Assembly: GCA_947476465.1 (NCBI GenBank)
Contig: CANJQN010000032.1
Span: 1 to 45,379 of the forward strand
Length of the DNA: 45,379 nt
Origin: Comamonadaceae bacterium
GTDB taxonomy: Bacteria; Pseudomonadota; Gammaproteobacteria; Burkholderiales; Burkholderiaceae_C
Direction: 5' to 3'
Positions 1-9,773 of this stretch are shown in pieces. Under the pieces are notes generated by a model. That model worked only from the letters and a program-made list of their open reading frames with translations, had not been told where the DNA came from and searched no databases. The position numbers and the translations under genes were made by a program. Positions within the stretch are counted from its first letter, which is position 1; the number at the start of each line of letters is the position of its first letter.

Positions 1-157
1 AAGTACGCGATTCTGGGAAAACGAAGTTCAAGTCGGCACCAAACGAAATCGGCCTACAACCCGCGCCAATGCTTGATCTCAGGCTCGGCGTGGCTCACTT
101 AACCGGACAGTAGTGGCTTTAACTAAAACGTTGAATTAGTGCTATTTCTCCGCAATA
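1..157. other. Left-edge non-coding stretch, possible tail of a truncated gene
   Basis: Frame 1 on the plus strand is open from the first base to a TAA at 100-102 and could be the last 33 codons of a gene cut by the window edge. The peptide contains AYNPRQCLISGSAWLT, which I do not recognise. The sequence just after it (CCGGACAGTAGTGG, 103-116) has the look of an insertion-sequence end, but no inverted partner is visible inside the window. Nothing else here can be supported. Confidence 0.12.
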
Positions 158-174
158 GGGGCGGTTTTCGCCCC
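158..174 (-). terminator. Hairpin just downstream of the formaldehyde dehydrogenase gene
   Basis: GGGGCG and CGCCCC form a perfect 6-bp stem with a 5-base loop, 16 bases beyond the stop codon of the minus-strand gene. The position fits an intrinsic terminator for that gene. There is no clear T run after it on the minus strand, so it may instead be a 3'-end stabilising hairpin or a weak terminator. Confidence 0.35.
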
Positions 175-189
175 GGTCGCCCAGTTTCC

Positions 190-1296
<1,107 letters not shown>

Positions 1297-1471
1297 GGCG
1301 TGTTGTCCTGTTGAGAACGCTGGGATGGTGAGCCGCGATTGTGGCGCGAAGCGCCCCGGAAAAGCGGCGCGGCGCCACCGACTCCCCCGTGGCCCTTATC
1401 CTATGAGCTTCGACGCCCCAGCCACGGCGTTGGCATCTTCCGCTTGCCTCTTGCCTTCACTCAGAACCCCA

Positions 1472-3226
1472 ATGACCTCCGATTCCCCAGTTGATCTGAT
1501 CGTGGTGGGCTCCGGCGCCGCCGGCTTGGCCTGCGCCATTACGGCCAAAACGCGCGGCCTGGATGTGGTGGTGCTGGAAAAAGAGCCCGTGTTCGGCGGC
1601 ACCACGGCGCTGTCCGGCGGTGTGCTGTGGATCCCGCTGACCCAGCATGGCCGCAAGCAGAACCCCGCCGATTCGGCGCAGGCCGTGCGCACCTACATGA
1701 TGCAAGAGACCGGCTCGTTCTACGACGAAGCGGCGGTGCGCGCCTTCATCGACAACGGCCCCAAGATGGTGGCGTTTTTCGAGAACGAGACGGCGATGAA
1801 ATTCATCCCCACCCTCTACCCCGATTACCACCCTGATGTGCCGGGCGGCGTGGACATTGGCCGCTCGATCCTGGCCGAGCCCTTCGACATCCGCAGCCTG
1901 GGCAAGGACATGGCGCGCCTGAAGCCGCCGCTCAAGACCATCACCTTCATCGGGATGATGTTCAACTCGTCCAACGCCGACCTCAAGCACTTCTTTCGGG
2001 TCACCAAATCACTGATCTCGTTCCTGTACGTGGCGCGGCGGCTGGCCAATCACCTCAAGGAACTCGCGCTGTACCGCCGCGCCGTGCAGGTCACCAGCGG
2101 CAACGCGCTGGCCGCGCGCCTGGCCAAATCGGCGCTGGATCTGGGCATCCCCATCCTCACATCCACGCCGGCCAGCCAGATCGTGATGGAGGGCGAGCAG
2201 GCCGTGGGTGTGGTCGCGGGCGGGGAGGGCGGTGGCCGCACGATCCGCGCGCGCCATGGCGTGGTGCTGGCCTGCGGCGGCTTTCCGCACGACACCCTGC
2301 GCATCGCGCAGGCCTACCCGCACTTGCGCCGCGGGCATGAGCACCTATCGCCCACACCCACTTCCAACACCGGCGACGGCGCCCGCATGGCCGAGGCGGT
2401 GGGCGGCGTGGTGGACATCCGATTTCGCGAGGCCGCGGCCTGGATGCCGGTGACGAAGGTGGATTTGGGCAAGGGCGAGAGCGGTGTGTTCCCGCACCTG
2501 CTCGATCGCTACAAGCCCGGCGTGATCGGCGTGCTGGGAAGCGGCAAGCGCTTCACCAATGAGTCCAACTCCTACCACGACGTCGGCGCCGCCATGATCG
2601 AGGCCTGCCAGGACTTGCCCGAGACCGCCATGTGGCTGGTCTGTGACAAGACCACCCTGGGCAAGTACGGCTTGGGCTACGTCAAGCCCGCGCCCATGCC
2701 CATCGGCCGCTTCGTGCGCAACGGCTACCTGATCGAGGGCAAGACGCTGGCCGAGCTGGCCAGGGCCTGCGGCATCGACGCCCAAGCCCTGGAGCGCACC
2801 GTGCACGACTACAACGAGCACGCCGAACACGGGCAAGACCCGGCCTTCCAACGCGGCAGCACCAGCTTCAACCGCTACCTGGCCGATGCCGACCACAAGC
2901 CCAACCCCTGCGTCGCGCCAGTCATGACCGGCCCGTTCTATGCGGTCAAGTTGCTCATGGGCGACCTGGGCACCTTCGATGGCCTGACCACCAGCGTGGC
3001 CGGTGAGGTGCTGCGGCGCGATCACACGCCGATTGCCGGGTTGTACGCCGTGGGCAACGACCGCGCCAGCATCATGGGCGGCAACTACCCCGGCGCCGGC
3101 ATCACGCACGGCCCCAACATGACCTTCGGCTGGCTCACGGCCCACCATATCGCCGACCGGGCCGCCGCGATCAGTGCCCCTGCCGCGAACGGGCAGGCCA
3201 CACGCATGTACGAGGCAACCGCATGA
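1472..3226 (+). CDS. FAD-dependent dehydrogenase of the fumarate reductase / 3-ketosteroid dehydrogenase family
   Basis: A 584-residue flavoprotein. The N terminus carries the dinucleotide-binding motif (GSGAAG, residues 13-18) followed by the acidic end of beta-2 (VVLEKE) and the GGTTALSGG segment typical of FrdA/KstD-type proteins. The C terminus has GNDRASIMGGNYPGAG and ITHGPNMTFGW, which complete the FAD site. Members remove hydrogens next to a ketone or reduce conjugated double bonds; the substrate here cannot be read from sequence. I chose the ATG at 1472 because the FAD motif follows at the usual distance. An in-frame ATG at 1403 would add 23 residues (MSFDAPATALASS...), and neither has a strong ribosome site. 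The stop overlaps the start of the NIPSNAP gene by 4 bases, so the two are probably co-translated. Confidence 0.85.
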   Translation: MTSDSPVDLIVVGSGAAGLACAITAKTRGLDVVVLEKEPVFGGTTALSGGVLWIPLTQHGRKQNPADSAQAVRTYMMQETGSFYDEAAVRAFIDNGPKMVAFFENETAMKFIPTLYPDYHPDVPGGVDIGRSILAEPFDIRSLGKDMARLKPPLKTITFIGMMFNSSNADLKHFFRVTKSLISFLYVARRLANHLKELALYRRAVQVTSGNALAARLAKSALDLGIPILTSTPASQIVMEGEQAVGVVAGGEGGGRTIRARHGVVLACGGFPHDTLRIAQAYPHLRRGHEHLSPTPTSNTGDGARMAEAVGGVVDIRFREAAAWMPVTKVDLGKGESGVFPHLLDRYKPGVIGVLGSGKRFTNESNSYHDVGAAMIEACQDLPETAMWLVCDKTTLGKYGLGYVKPAPMPIGRFVRNGYLIEGKTLAELARACGIDAQALERTVHDYNEHAEHGQDPAFQRGSTSFNRYLADADHKPNPCVAPVMTGPFYAVKLLMGDLGTFDGLTTSVAGEVLRRDHTPIAGLYAVGNDRASIMGGNYPGAGITHGPNMTFGWLTAHHIADRAAAISAPAANGQATRMYEATA

Positions 3227-3597
3227 ACACCGTCTCCCGCCTTGCGCCCAAGCTGGTGCCCTCCAAGCCCGTGCCGCCCAAGCCCTGGGTCGACCACCGC
3301 ATCTACACCATCACGCTGCGCAAGATGCCCGAGTTTGTGGACGTCTTCAACCGCCTGGCCATGCCGGTGCTGATGGAAACCCTGGGGCATCCGCTGGGGT
3401 TTTTCACCAGCGTCGTGGGGCCGCAGAACCAGTTCATCCACCTGTGGGCCTACGACGACCTGGCCGACTATGAGCGCCGCTGCCGCGCGCGCGACACGCA
3501 CCCGGCCTTCCCGGCCTACCTGGCGGCTTCGGGCCATCTGATCACCGCGCAAGAGACGCGGCTGATCCGCGTGGCGGAGATGCCGTTTTTCGGCTGA
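3223..3597 (+). CDS. NIPSNAP family protein
   Basis: A 124-residue protein. It has one NIPSNAP (dimeric alpha-beta barrel) domain covering about residues 25-120, with the typical opening DHRIYTITLRKMPEFVD and the segment FTSVVGPQNQFIHLWAYDDL. The family has no agreed enzymatic activity. In bacteria such small ferredoxin-like-fold proteins often sit in catabolic operons. The start ATG lies inside the flavoprotein stop (ATGA overlap), which ties it to that enzyme. A role as an accessory or ring-modifying partner of the flavoprotein is an inference from context only. Confidence 0.82.
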   Translation: MNTVSRLAPKLVPSKPVPPKPWVDHRIYTITLRKMPEFVDVFNRLAMPVLMETLGHPLGFFTSVVGPQNQFIHLWAYDDLADYERRCRARDTHPAFPAYLAASGHLITAQETRLIRVAEMPFFG

Positions 3598-3622
3598 GCC
3601 GCGCGGGCGCTACAGTGCGCCC

Positions 3623-4354
3623 ATGGCATATGAACTCCACTATTGGCCCACCATCCAGGGCCGCGGCGAATTCGTCCGGCTGGCGCTGGAGGCGGCAGGC
3701 GCACCGTATATTGATATTGCGCGTGGCGACGAGGCAGACAAGCAGGGTGTGCCGGCGCTGATGCGCGCCCTGGCCGACAAGCGGGAGCGGCACCTGCCCT
3801 TCGCACCGCCCTTCCTCAAGGACGGCGACTACGTGATCGGGCAGACCGCGGCCATCCTGCAGTACCTGGCGCCCACGCTCAAGCTGGTCGGCCGCAATGA
3901 GCAGGCGCGCACCTGGTCACTGCAGGTGCAGCTGACCATCGCCGACATGGTCGACGAGGCGCACGACGCCCACCACCCGGTGTCGTCCAGCCTGTACTAC
4001 GAAGACCAAAAGCCCGAGGCCCTGCGCAGGGCCAGCTTCTTTTGCCGTGAGCGCATGCCCAAGTTCATGCAATGGTTCGAGCGCATCCTGGTGCAGAACC
4101 CGGCCGGCCCGCGTCACCTGGTCGCCGGTCGCCTGAGCTATCCCGATCTGTCGCTGTTCCAACTGGTCGAGGGCCTGCGCTATGCCTTCCCGAAGGCGTC
4201 CGAGCGGGTGTTGTCGCGAACGCCCCATGTGCGCGAGCTGCAGGCCCGGGTGGCCGCGCTGCCGCGGGTGGCAGCCTACCTGGCCAGTGAGCGTCGCATT
4301 CCATTCAACCAGCAAGGCTTGTTCCGCCACTACCCGGAGCTGGACGACGCGTGA
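3623..4354 (+). CDS. Glutathione S-transferase family protein
   Basis: A 243-residue cytosolic protein with the N-terminal thioredoxin-like domain (MAYELHYWPTIQGRGEFVRL, with Y7 in the position of the catalytic Tyr of alpha/mu/pi/sigma-type enzymes) and a helical C-terminal domain. The segment IGQTAAILQYL corresponds to the glutathione-binding SNAIL/TRYL helix. The C-terminal part AGRLSYPDLSLFQLVEGL matches the conserved N-capping motif of GST helix 6. The length is slightly above the 200-220 residues usual for sigma-like GSTs. The gene ends in a 4-base overlap (GTGA) with the broken trehalose synthase gene, so they formed one transcription unit. Substrate unknown. Confidence 0.85.
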   Translation: MAYELHYWPTIQGRGEFVRLALEAAGAPYIDIARGDEADKQGVPALMRALADKRERHLPFAPPFLKDGDYVIGQTAAILQYLAPTLKLVGRNEQARTWSLQVQLTIADMVDEAHDAHHPVSSSLYYEDQKPEALRRASFFCRERMPKFMQWFERILVQNPAGPRHLVAGRLSYPDLSLFQLVEGLRYAFPKASERVLSRTPHVRELQARVAALPRVAAYLASERRIPFNQQGLFRHYPELDDA

Positions 4355-5704
4355 AGACCCTGAGTCTGCAGCTGCGGTTTTTGCTGCCATTGGTGATCAC
4401 GCTGGTCATTGCGGCCTACGTGGCCCAGCCGCTGCTGGACAAGGTCACCCTGCGCTGGTTCGCGCGCGACCTCAACAGCCGCGGCGTCCTGGTGGCCAAC
4501 GCGCTGTCCGACTCGGTCACCCAAGCCCTGGAGGCCGGCCGGCCCCGGCGCTTGCTCCCGCTGTTCGAGCGCTCCGTGCAAGGCGAGCGCCTGTTCGCGA
4601 TTGGTGTGTGCAGCCCTGACGGCCGGATGCTGGAGCGCAGCCGGGCGTTCCCGGCGGATTTGACCTGCGAGCGATCACTTCGCCTTGCTGCCGGCCATGA
4701 TCAGGGCCAAGCTGCCGCACGCGACCATCCTGACCTTCTGGCACATCCCGTGGCCCAACCCCGAGTCGTTCGGGATCTGCCCCTGGCGGCGCGAGATCCT
4801 GCAGGGCATGCTGGGTAGCACCATCCTGGGTTTTCACACGCGCTTTCATTGCAAGAACTTCATGGAGACCGTGGACCGCTACCTAGAGGCCCGCATCGAG
4901 GACGAGCACTCGACCATCAGCTTCCAGGACAAGGAAACCCTGGTCGAGGCCTATCCGATCTCGATCGAGTGGCCCACCGACGCCCAGGTGGCCGCCTGGC
5001 CACCGGTGGCCGAATGCCGGCGGCGGGTCACGCAGCGCCTGGGGCTGCCTGAAGGGCTGTGCCTGGCGGTGGGCGTCGACCGCTTCGACTACACCAAGGG
5101 CATTCTCGAGCGCCTCAATGCCGTCGAGCGGATGCTGGACAAAGCGCCCGAATGGATCGGCCGCTTCGTGTTCGTCCAGGTCGCCGCACCCACCCGCGGC
5201 GCCTTGGACGAATACCGCAGCCACCAGGAACGCGTCGAGCGGCTCACCGAGCGCATCAACACGCGCTTCGGCCGGCCGGGCTATCAGCCGGTGCACCTGC
5301 TGGCGCAGCACCACGATTCGGACCAGGTCAATGAGCTGTTCCGCGCGGCGGACATCTGCATCGTGACCAGCCTGCACGATGGCATGAACCTCGTGTGCAA
5401 GGAGTTCGTCGCCGCGCGGGACGACCAGCAGGGCGTGCTGGTGCTCAGCCGCTTCGCGGGTGCTGCCCGCGAATTGACCGAGGCGCTCATCGTCAACCCC
5501 TACCATGTGGAAGAAACCGCCGACGCGCTGCTGCGCGCGGCCGTCATGCCGGTGGCCGAACAGCGCGAGCGCATGGCCAGCCTGCGCAGCACGGTGCGCG
5601 AGTTCAATGTGTTCCGCTGGGCCGGCCGGATGCTGACCGACGCCGGGCGCTGGCGCTTGCGGGCGCGGGTCGAGGCGCGGGTGCGGCGCTTTGGCGAGAG
5701 CTGA
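4351..5704 (+). pseudogene. otsA: Trehalose-6-phosphate synthase with membrane-anchored N terminus, internally deleted and frameshifted
   Basis: The 5' part (GTG start at 4351) encodes a membrane segment (LRFLLPLVITLVIAAYVAQPLL) and the start of an extracytoplasmic sensor-like region, readable to about 4671 (PADLTCE). From about 4673 the reading continues in another frame with DHFALLPAMI and runs to 5704 through the C-terminal part of a GT20 trehalose-phosphate synthase: HIPWPNPE, VGVDRFDYTKG (the R and K phosphate-binding motif) and [10 protein letters not shown] (the nucleotide-sugar Glu region). The rest of the N-terminal module and the first part of the GT20 domain, including the Gly-rich glucose-6-phosphate/UDP loop, are missing. 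Family members with this anchor are much longer than the roughly 450 codons left. As it stands the gene cannot make an active enzyme. The junction at 4661-4673 is a clean deletion in real DNA or in the assembly. Confidence 0.85.
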
Positions 5705-5733
5705 GCCCGGGGGGCATTCCCCCGGAGGGACCG

Positions 5734-6525
5734 TCAGGCCTGCGGAACCCGTCCCAGCAGCTTGTCCAGAAACTGCTGCGCCCGCTCGCTTTGCGGCCGC
5801 GAGAAGAAGGCATCCGGCGGCGCTTCTTCCATGATCTGCCCCTGGTCCATGAAGACCACGCGGTCGGCCACCGAGCGGGCAAATTCCATCTCGTGCGTGA
5901 CGCACACCATGGTGATGCCCTGGCCAGCCAGCTCGGTCATGACGCCCAGCACCTCGTGCACCATCTCCGGGTCGAGCGCCGAGGTGGGTTCGTCGAACAG
6001 CAGGATCTGCGGCGCCAGGCACAGCGCCCGGGCAATGGCCACACGCTGCTGCTGGCCACCCGACAGCTGCAGGGGAAACTTGTGCGCCTGCTCGGCGATG
6101 TGCACGCGCTCCAACTGGGCCAGGGCGTCGGCCTGCGCCTTCTGGCGCGCAAGCTTGCCGACATTGATCGGCGCCAGGGTGAGGTTGTCCAGCACACTCA
6201 AGTGCGGGAACAGGTTGAACTGCTGGAACACCATGCCCACGCTGCGGCGCACCTGTTGCACGGCGCGCTCGTCCTCACGGCCTTCCAATCCCAACGCCAC
6301 GCCGCCCACGGTCAGGCGCCCCTCCTGGAACGGCTCCAGGGCGTTGATGCAGCGGATCAACGTGGACTTGCCCGAGCCCGAAGGGCCGCAGACCACCAGG
6401 CGCTCGCCGCGGCGGATGTCTAGGTCGATGTCGCGCAGCACATGAAAGTCGCGCCCGAACCACTTGTTCAGCGCTTCGAAGCGGACGATGGAATCGGTGG
6501 GCGAGGGCGTCATGCGAGCATTCAT
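5734..6525 (-). CDS. aapP: Amino acid ABC transporter, ATP-binding subunit
   Basis: The 263-residue ATPase of the polar amino-acid (HAAT) transporter encoded upstream on the same strand. Walker A is GPSGSGKST (residues 47-55), the Q loop follows in [17 protein letters not shown], the ABC signature is LSGGQQQR, and Walker B is [14 protein letters not shown], followed by the switch His in [10 protein letters not shown]. This is the classical GlnQ/AapP/HisP subfamily. Its start codon sits immediately after the stop of the aapM-like gene, and it is the last gene of the operon. A second in-frame ATG four codons on (MTPSPTD) is an alternative start. The gene symbol is by order and family, not by proof of substrate. 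Confidence 0.93.
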   Translation of the reverse strand: MNARMTPSPTDSIVRFEALNKWFGRDFHVLRDIDLDIRRGERLVVCGPSGSGKSTLIRCINALEPFQEGRLTVGGVALGLEGREDERAVQQVRRSVGMVFQQFNLFPHLSVLDNLTLAPINVGKLARQKAQADALAQLERVHIAEQAHKFPLQLSGGQQQRVAIARALCLAPQILLFDEPTSALDPEMVHEVLGVMTELAGQGITMVCVTHEMEFARSVADRVVFMDQGQIMEEAPPDAFFSRPQSERAQQFLDKLLGRVPQA

Positions 6526-7653
6526 TCAACGGGCCTGGCTGCGCGCGTGCCGGTGCTCGACCCACAGGCTGTAGCGTGACATGGCAGCGCAAACCACAAA
6601 GTAGATGGCGGTGATGAACAGGTAGCCCTCGGCCATGAAAGGGCGCCACACCGCGTCGCCGGTCAGGGCCAGGCCGAGCGAGCCGGTCAGCTCGTACAGG
6701 CTCACGATGGTGATGAGCGAGCTGTCCTTGAAGATCGAGATGAAGCTGTTCATCAGCCCCGGCACCACCGCGCCCAGGGCCTGCGGCAGCACCACCAGGC
6801 GCTGGGTGGCCCACCAGCCCAGGCCCACGCTCTCGGCGGCCTCCAGCTGGCCGCGCGGCACCGACTGCAGGCCGGCGCGCACCGTCTCGGCCAGGTAGGC
6901 GGCGGCGAACAGCGCAATGCCCAGCAGCACCCGCACCAGCACGTCGGGCGTGGTGCCCACCGGCATGAACAGCGGGAACAGGAAGCTGGCCATGAACAGC
7001 ACCGAGATCAGCGGCACACCGCGCACCAACTCCACGTACAGGCCGCACAGGCTGCGAATGGCCGGCATGGCCGAACGCCGTCCGAGCGCCAACAGCACCG
7101 CGATCGGGCAGGCCAGCACAATGGACAAGGTGCTGAGCATCAACGTCAGCGGCAGGCCGCCCCAGCGCTCGGTGGGCACCAGTGTCCAGCCCGCAATGCC
7201 ACCGCGCATGAGGGTGAAGAACGCCACCCACACCAGCACCCAGGCGCCCACCAGCCAGCGCGTCCACAAGCGCCGGATGCCGCTGGCGATCACCAGCGCC
7301 ACCAGCAGCACCGTGGCCAGGATCGGGCGCCATTGTTCCTCCAGCGGAAAGCGCCCCAGCAGGATCAGGCGGTACTTTTCGGCGATCACGCCCCAGCAGG
7401 CGCCGGCGCCACGCGCGGCCTGGCAGGCGTCGGCGTCGGGGCGCCAGACGGCGTTCCACAGGGTCCACTGCGCCACGGGCGGTAGTGCCCAGGCGGCCCA
7501 GGCCAGCAGGGCCAGGGTGGTCAGGCCGCTGGTCCAGCCGCCGAACAGCGCTTGTCGCGCGCGGCGCCACCAACGGCCCGGCGGCAACGGGGCCGGGCGG
7601 GCGGGCAGGGCCTCGTGGCGGATGAAGGGCTGCACGGCTTGCATCGACGTCAT
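6526..7653 (-). CDS. aapM: Amino acid ABC transporter permease, AapM type
   Basis: A 375-residue inner-membrane permease. After a cytoplasmic N terminus there are several hydrophobic segments (for example TTLALLAWAAWALPPV and ILATVLLVALVIASGI). The C-terminal HisM/GlnP-type domain begins near LSIVLACPIAVLLALGRR and carries the EAA loop (SVPRGQLEAAESVGLGWWATQRLVVLPQALG) that contacts the ATPase. The extra N-terminal region and length are typical of AapM compared with the short HisM proteins. It lies between the aapQ-like gene (4-base gap) and aapP (no gap), so the three are translated together. Confidence 0.92.
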   Translation of the reverse strand: MTSMQAVQPFIRHEALPARPAPLPPGRWWRRARQALFGGWTSGLTTLALLAWAAWALPPVAQWTLWNAVWRPDADACQAARGAGACWGVIAEKYRLILLGRFPLEEQWRPILATVLLVALVIASGIRRLWTRWLVGAWVLVWVAFFTLMRGGIAGWTLVPTERWGGLPLTLMLSTLSIVLACPIAVLLALGRRSAMPAIRSLCGLYVELVRGVPLISVLFMASFLFPLFMPVGTTPDVLVRVLLGIALFAAAYLAETVRAGLQSVPRGQLEAAESVGLGWWATQRLVVLPQALGAVVPGLMNSFISIFKDSSLITIVSLYELTGSLGLALTGDAVWRPFMAEGYLFITAIYFVVCAAMSRYSLWVEHRHARSQAR

Positions 7654-7657
7654 GGCC

Positions 7658-8677
7658 TCAACGCTCCCGCAGCGCCGCGCGGCGATTGAGCTGCCCCATC
7701 ACCAGGGCCGTGGCCAGTGACAGGCACAGGTACACGGCCATGACGATGGCGATGCACTCCAGCGCGCGGCCGGTCTGGTTCAGGCTGGTGTTGGCAATCG
7801 ACACCAGATCGGGATAGCCCACCGCCACCGCCAGCGAGGAGTTCTTGGTGAGGTTCAGGTACTGGTTGGTCAGGGGTGGCACGATCACGCGCAGCGCCTG
7901 CGGCCCTGTCACCTTGCGCAGGATCTGGCCGGGTGACAGGCCGATGCTTTGCGCCGCCTCCACCTGGCCGCGCGGTACCGACGTAATGCCCGCGCGCACC
8001 ACCTCGGCCACGAAGGCGGCGGTGTAGAAGCTCAGGCCCCCCAGCACCGCCAGAAATTCAGGCGAGACCGTGGCGCCACCTTCCATGGCAAAGCCATCGG
8101 GCACGGGCATGCTCCAGTGCCAGCCGCCAACGCCCTGCGCGGGGTAGGGCAGGGACAGGCCGGCCTTGCTCAGAAATGCGATGTCACCCCAGCGCCAGGC
8201 CTCGGTGGCGTCAGGCAGGTATTCGACCAGCAGCAAGTACCACACCAGCAACTGCACCAGCAGCGGCACATTGCGAAACAGCTCCACATAGCCTCGGCAG
8301 ACGGCGCGCACCGGCAGGTTGGGCGAGAAGCGCCCGATGCCGATCAGCACACCCAGCACGGTGCACAGCACGATGGCGGCCACCGACACGCGCAGCGTGT
8401 TGAGCAGGCCGACCAGAAAGGCCCGCCAGTAGGGCGCGCTGGAATCGAAGGCAATGGGCAGCTCGCCGATGTCGAAACCGGCGGGCTCGGTGAGAAAGTC
8501 CCAGCCGCTGCGGATGCCGCGGGCGACCATGTTGGCCTGGGTGTTGAACGCCAGCCAGAACAGGGCCGCCACCACGGCGCACACCGCCAGCGCTTGCCAC
8601 ACCAAAGCCCGCGTGGCTGGATGGCGCCATGACCACACCGGCCGCAGCCGGGGCGGCGCGGGCCGGGGCGTGATCAC
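7658..8677 (-). CDS. aapQ: Amino acid ABC transporter permease, AapQ type
   Basis: A permease of 339 residues if translated from the GTG at 8677 (VITPRPAPPRLRPVW...). The open frame extends further upstream, but that part overlaps the substrate-binding protein gene in another frame and has no family-like sequence. The protein has an N-terminal membrane segment (LVWQALAVCAVVAALFWLAF) and a C-terminal transmembrane domain with an EAA loop (SVPRGQVEAAQSIGLSPGQILRKVTGPQALR). It pairs with the AapM-type protein to form the heterodimeric channel. The start is 11 bases past the stop of the aapJ-like gene, consistent with an operon in the order J-Q-M-P. Confidence 0.9.
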   Translation of the reverse strand: MITPRPAPPRLRPVWSWRHPATRALVWQALAVCAVVAALFWLAFNTQANMVARGIRSGWDFLTEPAGFDIGELPIAFDSSAPYWRAFLVGLLNTLRVSVAAIVLCTVLGVLIGIGRFSPNLPVRAVCRGYVELFRNVPLLVQLLVWYLLLVEYLPDATEAWRWGDIAFLSKAGLSLPYPAQGVGGWHWSMPVPDGFAMEGGATVSPEFLAVLGGLSFYTAAFVAEVVRAGITSVPRGQVEAAQSIGLSPGQILRKVTGPQALRVIVPPLTNQYLNLTKNSSLAVAVGYPDLVSIANTSLNQTGRALECIAIVMAVYLCLSLATALVMGQLNRRAALRER

Positions 8678-8688
8678 TGGCGCAGGGC

Positions 8689-9711
8689 TCAACGCACCGG
8701 CAAGGCGTAGAGCAGGCCGCCCTGGCTCCACAGCTGGTTTTTGCCGCGCGGCAGGCCGACGGGGGTTTTCTCGCCGACGTTGCGCTCGTAGATCTCGCCG
8801 TAGTTGCCCACCGCCTTGATGGCGCGCGCCAGCCAGTCGCGGTCCAGGCCCAGGTGCTTGCCCATGTCTTCGGTGGTGCCCAGCAGGCGCCCCACCACCG
8901 GGTCTTTGGTCTCGGCCTTGAGCTTGTCGACGTTGGCCTGGGTGATGCCGTTTTCTTCGGCTTCGATCAGGCCGTAGACCACCCAACGCACGATGGCCTG
9001 CCATTCTTCGTCGCCACGGCGCACCAGCGGGCCCAGCGGCTCCTTGGAGATGAGCTCGGGCAGGATGACATGGTCTTTCGGGCCCTTGGCTTCCTTGGCG
9101 CGCACCGAGGCCAGGCCCGAGGCGTCGGTGGTGTAGGCCTGGCAGCGGCCCGCGAAGTAGGCGGCGTTGGTAGCGTCGAACTTGTCGAACACCACCGGCT
9201 TGATGTTGAGATTGTTGGCGCGGGAAAAATCAGTGAGGTTCTTCTCGGAGGTGGTGCCCGATTGCACGCACACGGTGGCGCCCTTGAGCTGCTTGGCGCT
9301 CTTGACCTTGCTCTTGGCCGGCACCATGAAGCCCTGGCCGTCGTAGAACACCACAGCGGTCGAGGCCATGCCCATGGAGGCGTCGCGCGACATCGTTACC
9401 GTGGTGTTGCGCGAGAGCACATCCACCTCGCCGGACTGCAGGGCGGTAAAGCGCTGCTGCGATGCCAGCGGCACCCACTTGACCTTGTTGGCGTCGTTCA
9501 GCAGGGCGGCGGCCACGGCCTTGCCGATGTCCACGTCCAGCCCGGTCCAGTTGCCTTGGCTGTCCGCGGCGGAGAAGCCGGGAACGCCGGTGCTGACACC
9601 GATGGCGATCTGGTCGCGCTGCTTGATGGTGTCCAGTGTCTTGCCGGCGTGGGCGGCGGTGATGCTGGCCAGGGCCAGGGCCAGCAGGGGCAGTCGGGCG
9701 AGGTTTTTCAT
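8689..9711 (-). CDS. aapJ: Amino acid ABC transporter substrate-binding protein, AapJ type
   Basis: A 340-residue periplasmic binding protein. The first 22 residues form a Sec signal peptide (MKNLARLPLLALALASITAAHA) with a likely cut after AHA. The mature part starts KTLDTIKQRDQIAIGVS and carries the family-3 pattern GFSAADSQGNWTGLDVDIGKAVAAALL. The C-terminal half is longer than that of HisJ-type proteins, as expected for AapJ/BztA. It is first in the four-gene transporter operon, so the substrate is probably a broad set of L-amino acids. A perfect 6-bp inverted repeat lies just in front of its start codon. Confidence 0.93.
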   Translation of the reverse strand: MKNLARLPLLALALASITAAHAGKTLDTIKQRDQIAIGVSTGVPGFSAADSQGNWTGLDVDIGKAVAAALLNDANKVKWVPLASQQRFTALQSGEVDVLSRNTTVTMSRDASMGMASTAVVFYDGQGFMVPAKSKVKSAKQLKGATVCVQSGTTSEKNLTDFSRANNLNIKPVVFDKFDATNAAYFAGRCQAYTTDASGLASVRAKEAKGPKDHVILPELISKEPLGPLVRRGDEEWQAIVRWVVYGLIEAEENGITQANVDKLKAETKDPVVGRLLGTTEDMGKHLGLDRDWLARAIKAVGNYGEIYERNVGEKTPVGLPRGKNQLWSQGGLLYALPVR

Positions 9712-9719
9712 GGTCTTGT

Positions 9720-9739
9720 GCCTGTAGGGTGGGACAGGC
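9720..9739 (-). promoter_or_regulatory. Inverted repeat in front of aapJ
   Basis: GCCTGT and ACAGGC are perfect 6-bp arms separated by 8 bases, placed 9-28 bases ahead of the aapJ start codon, over the expected ribosome-binding region. It could be an operator or a translation-controlling leader hairpin. No known motif is recognised. Confidence 0.3.
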
Positions 9740-9773
9740 GCCAGTCTAAACGGCGTTGGCGATGGTGTTGTGC

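Noticed and set aside
8678..9004. N-terminal extension of the aapQ frame
   Set aside because: The extra 109 codons lie opposite conserved aapJ codons and read as Arg/Gly/His-rich nonsense.
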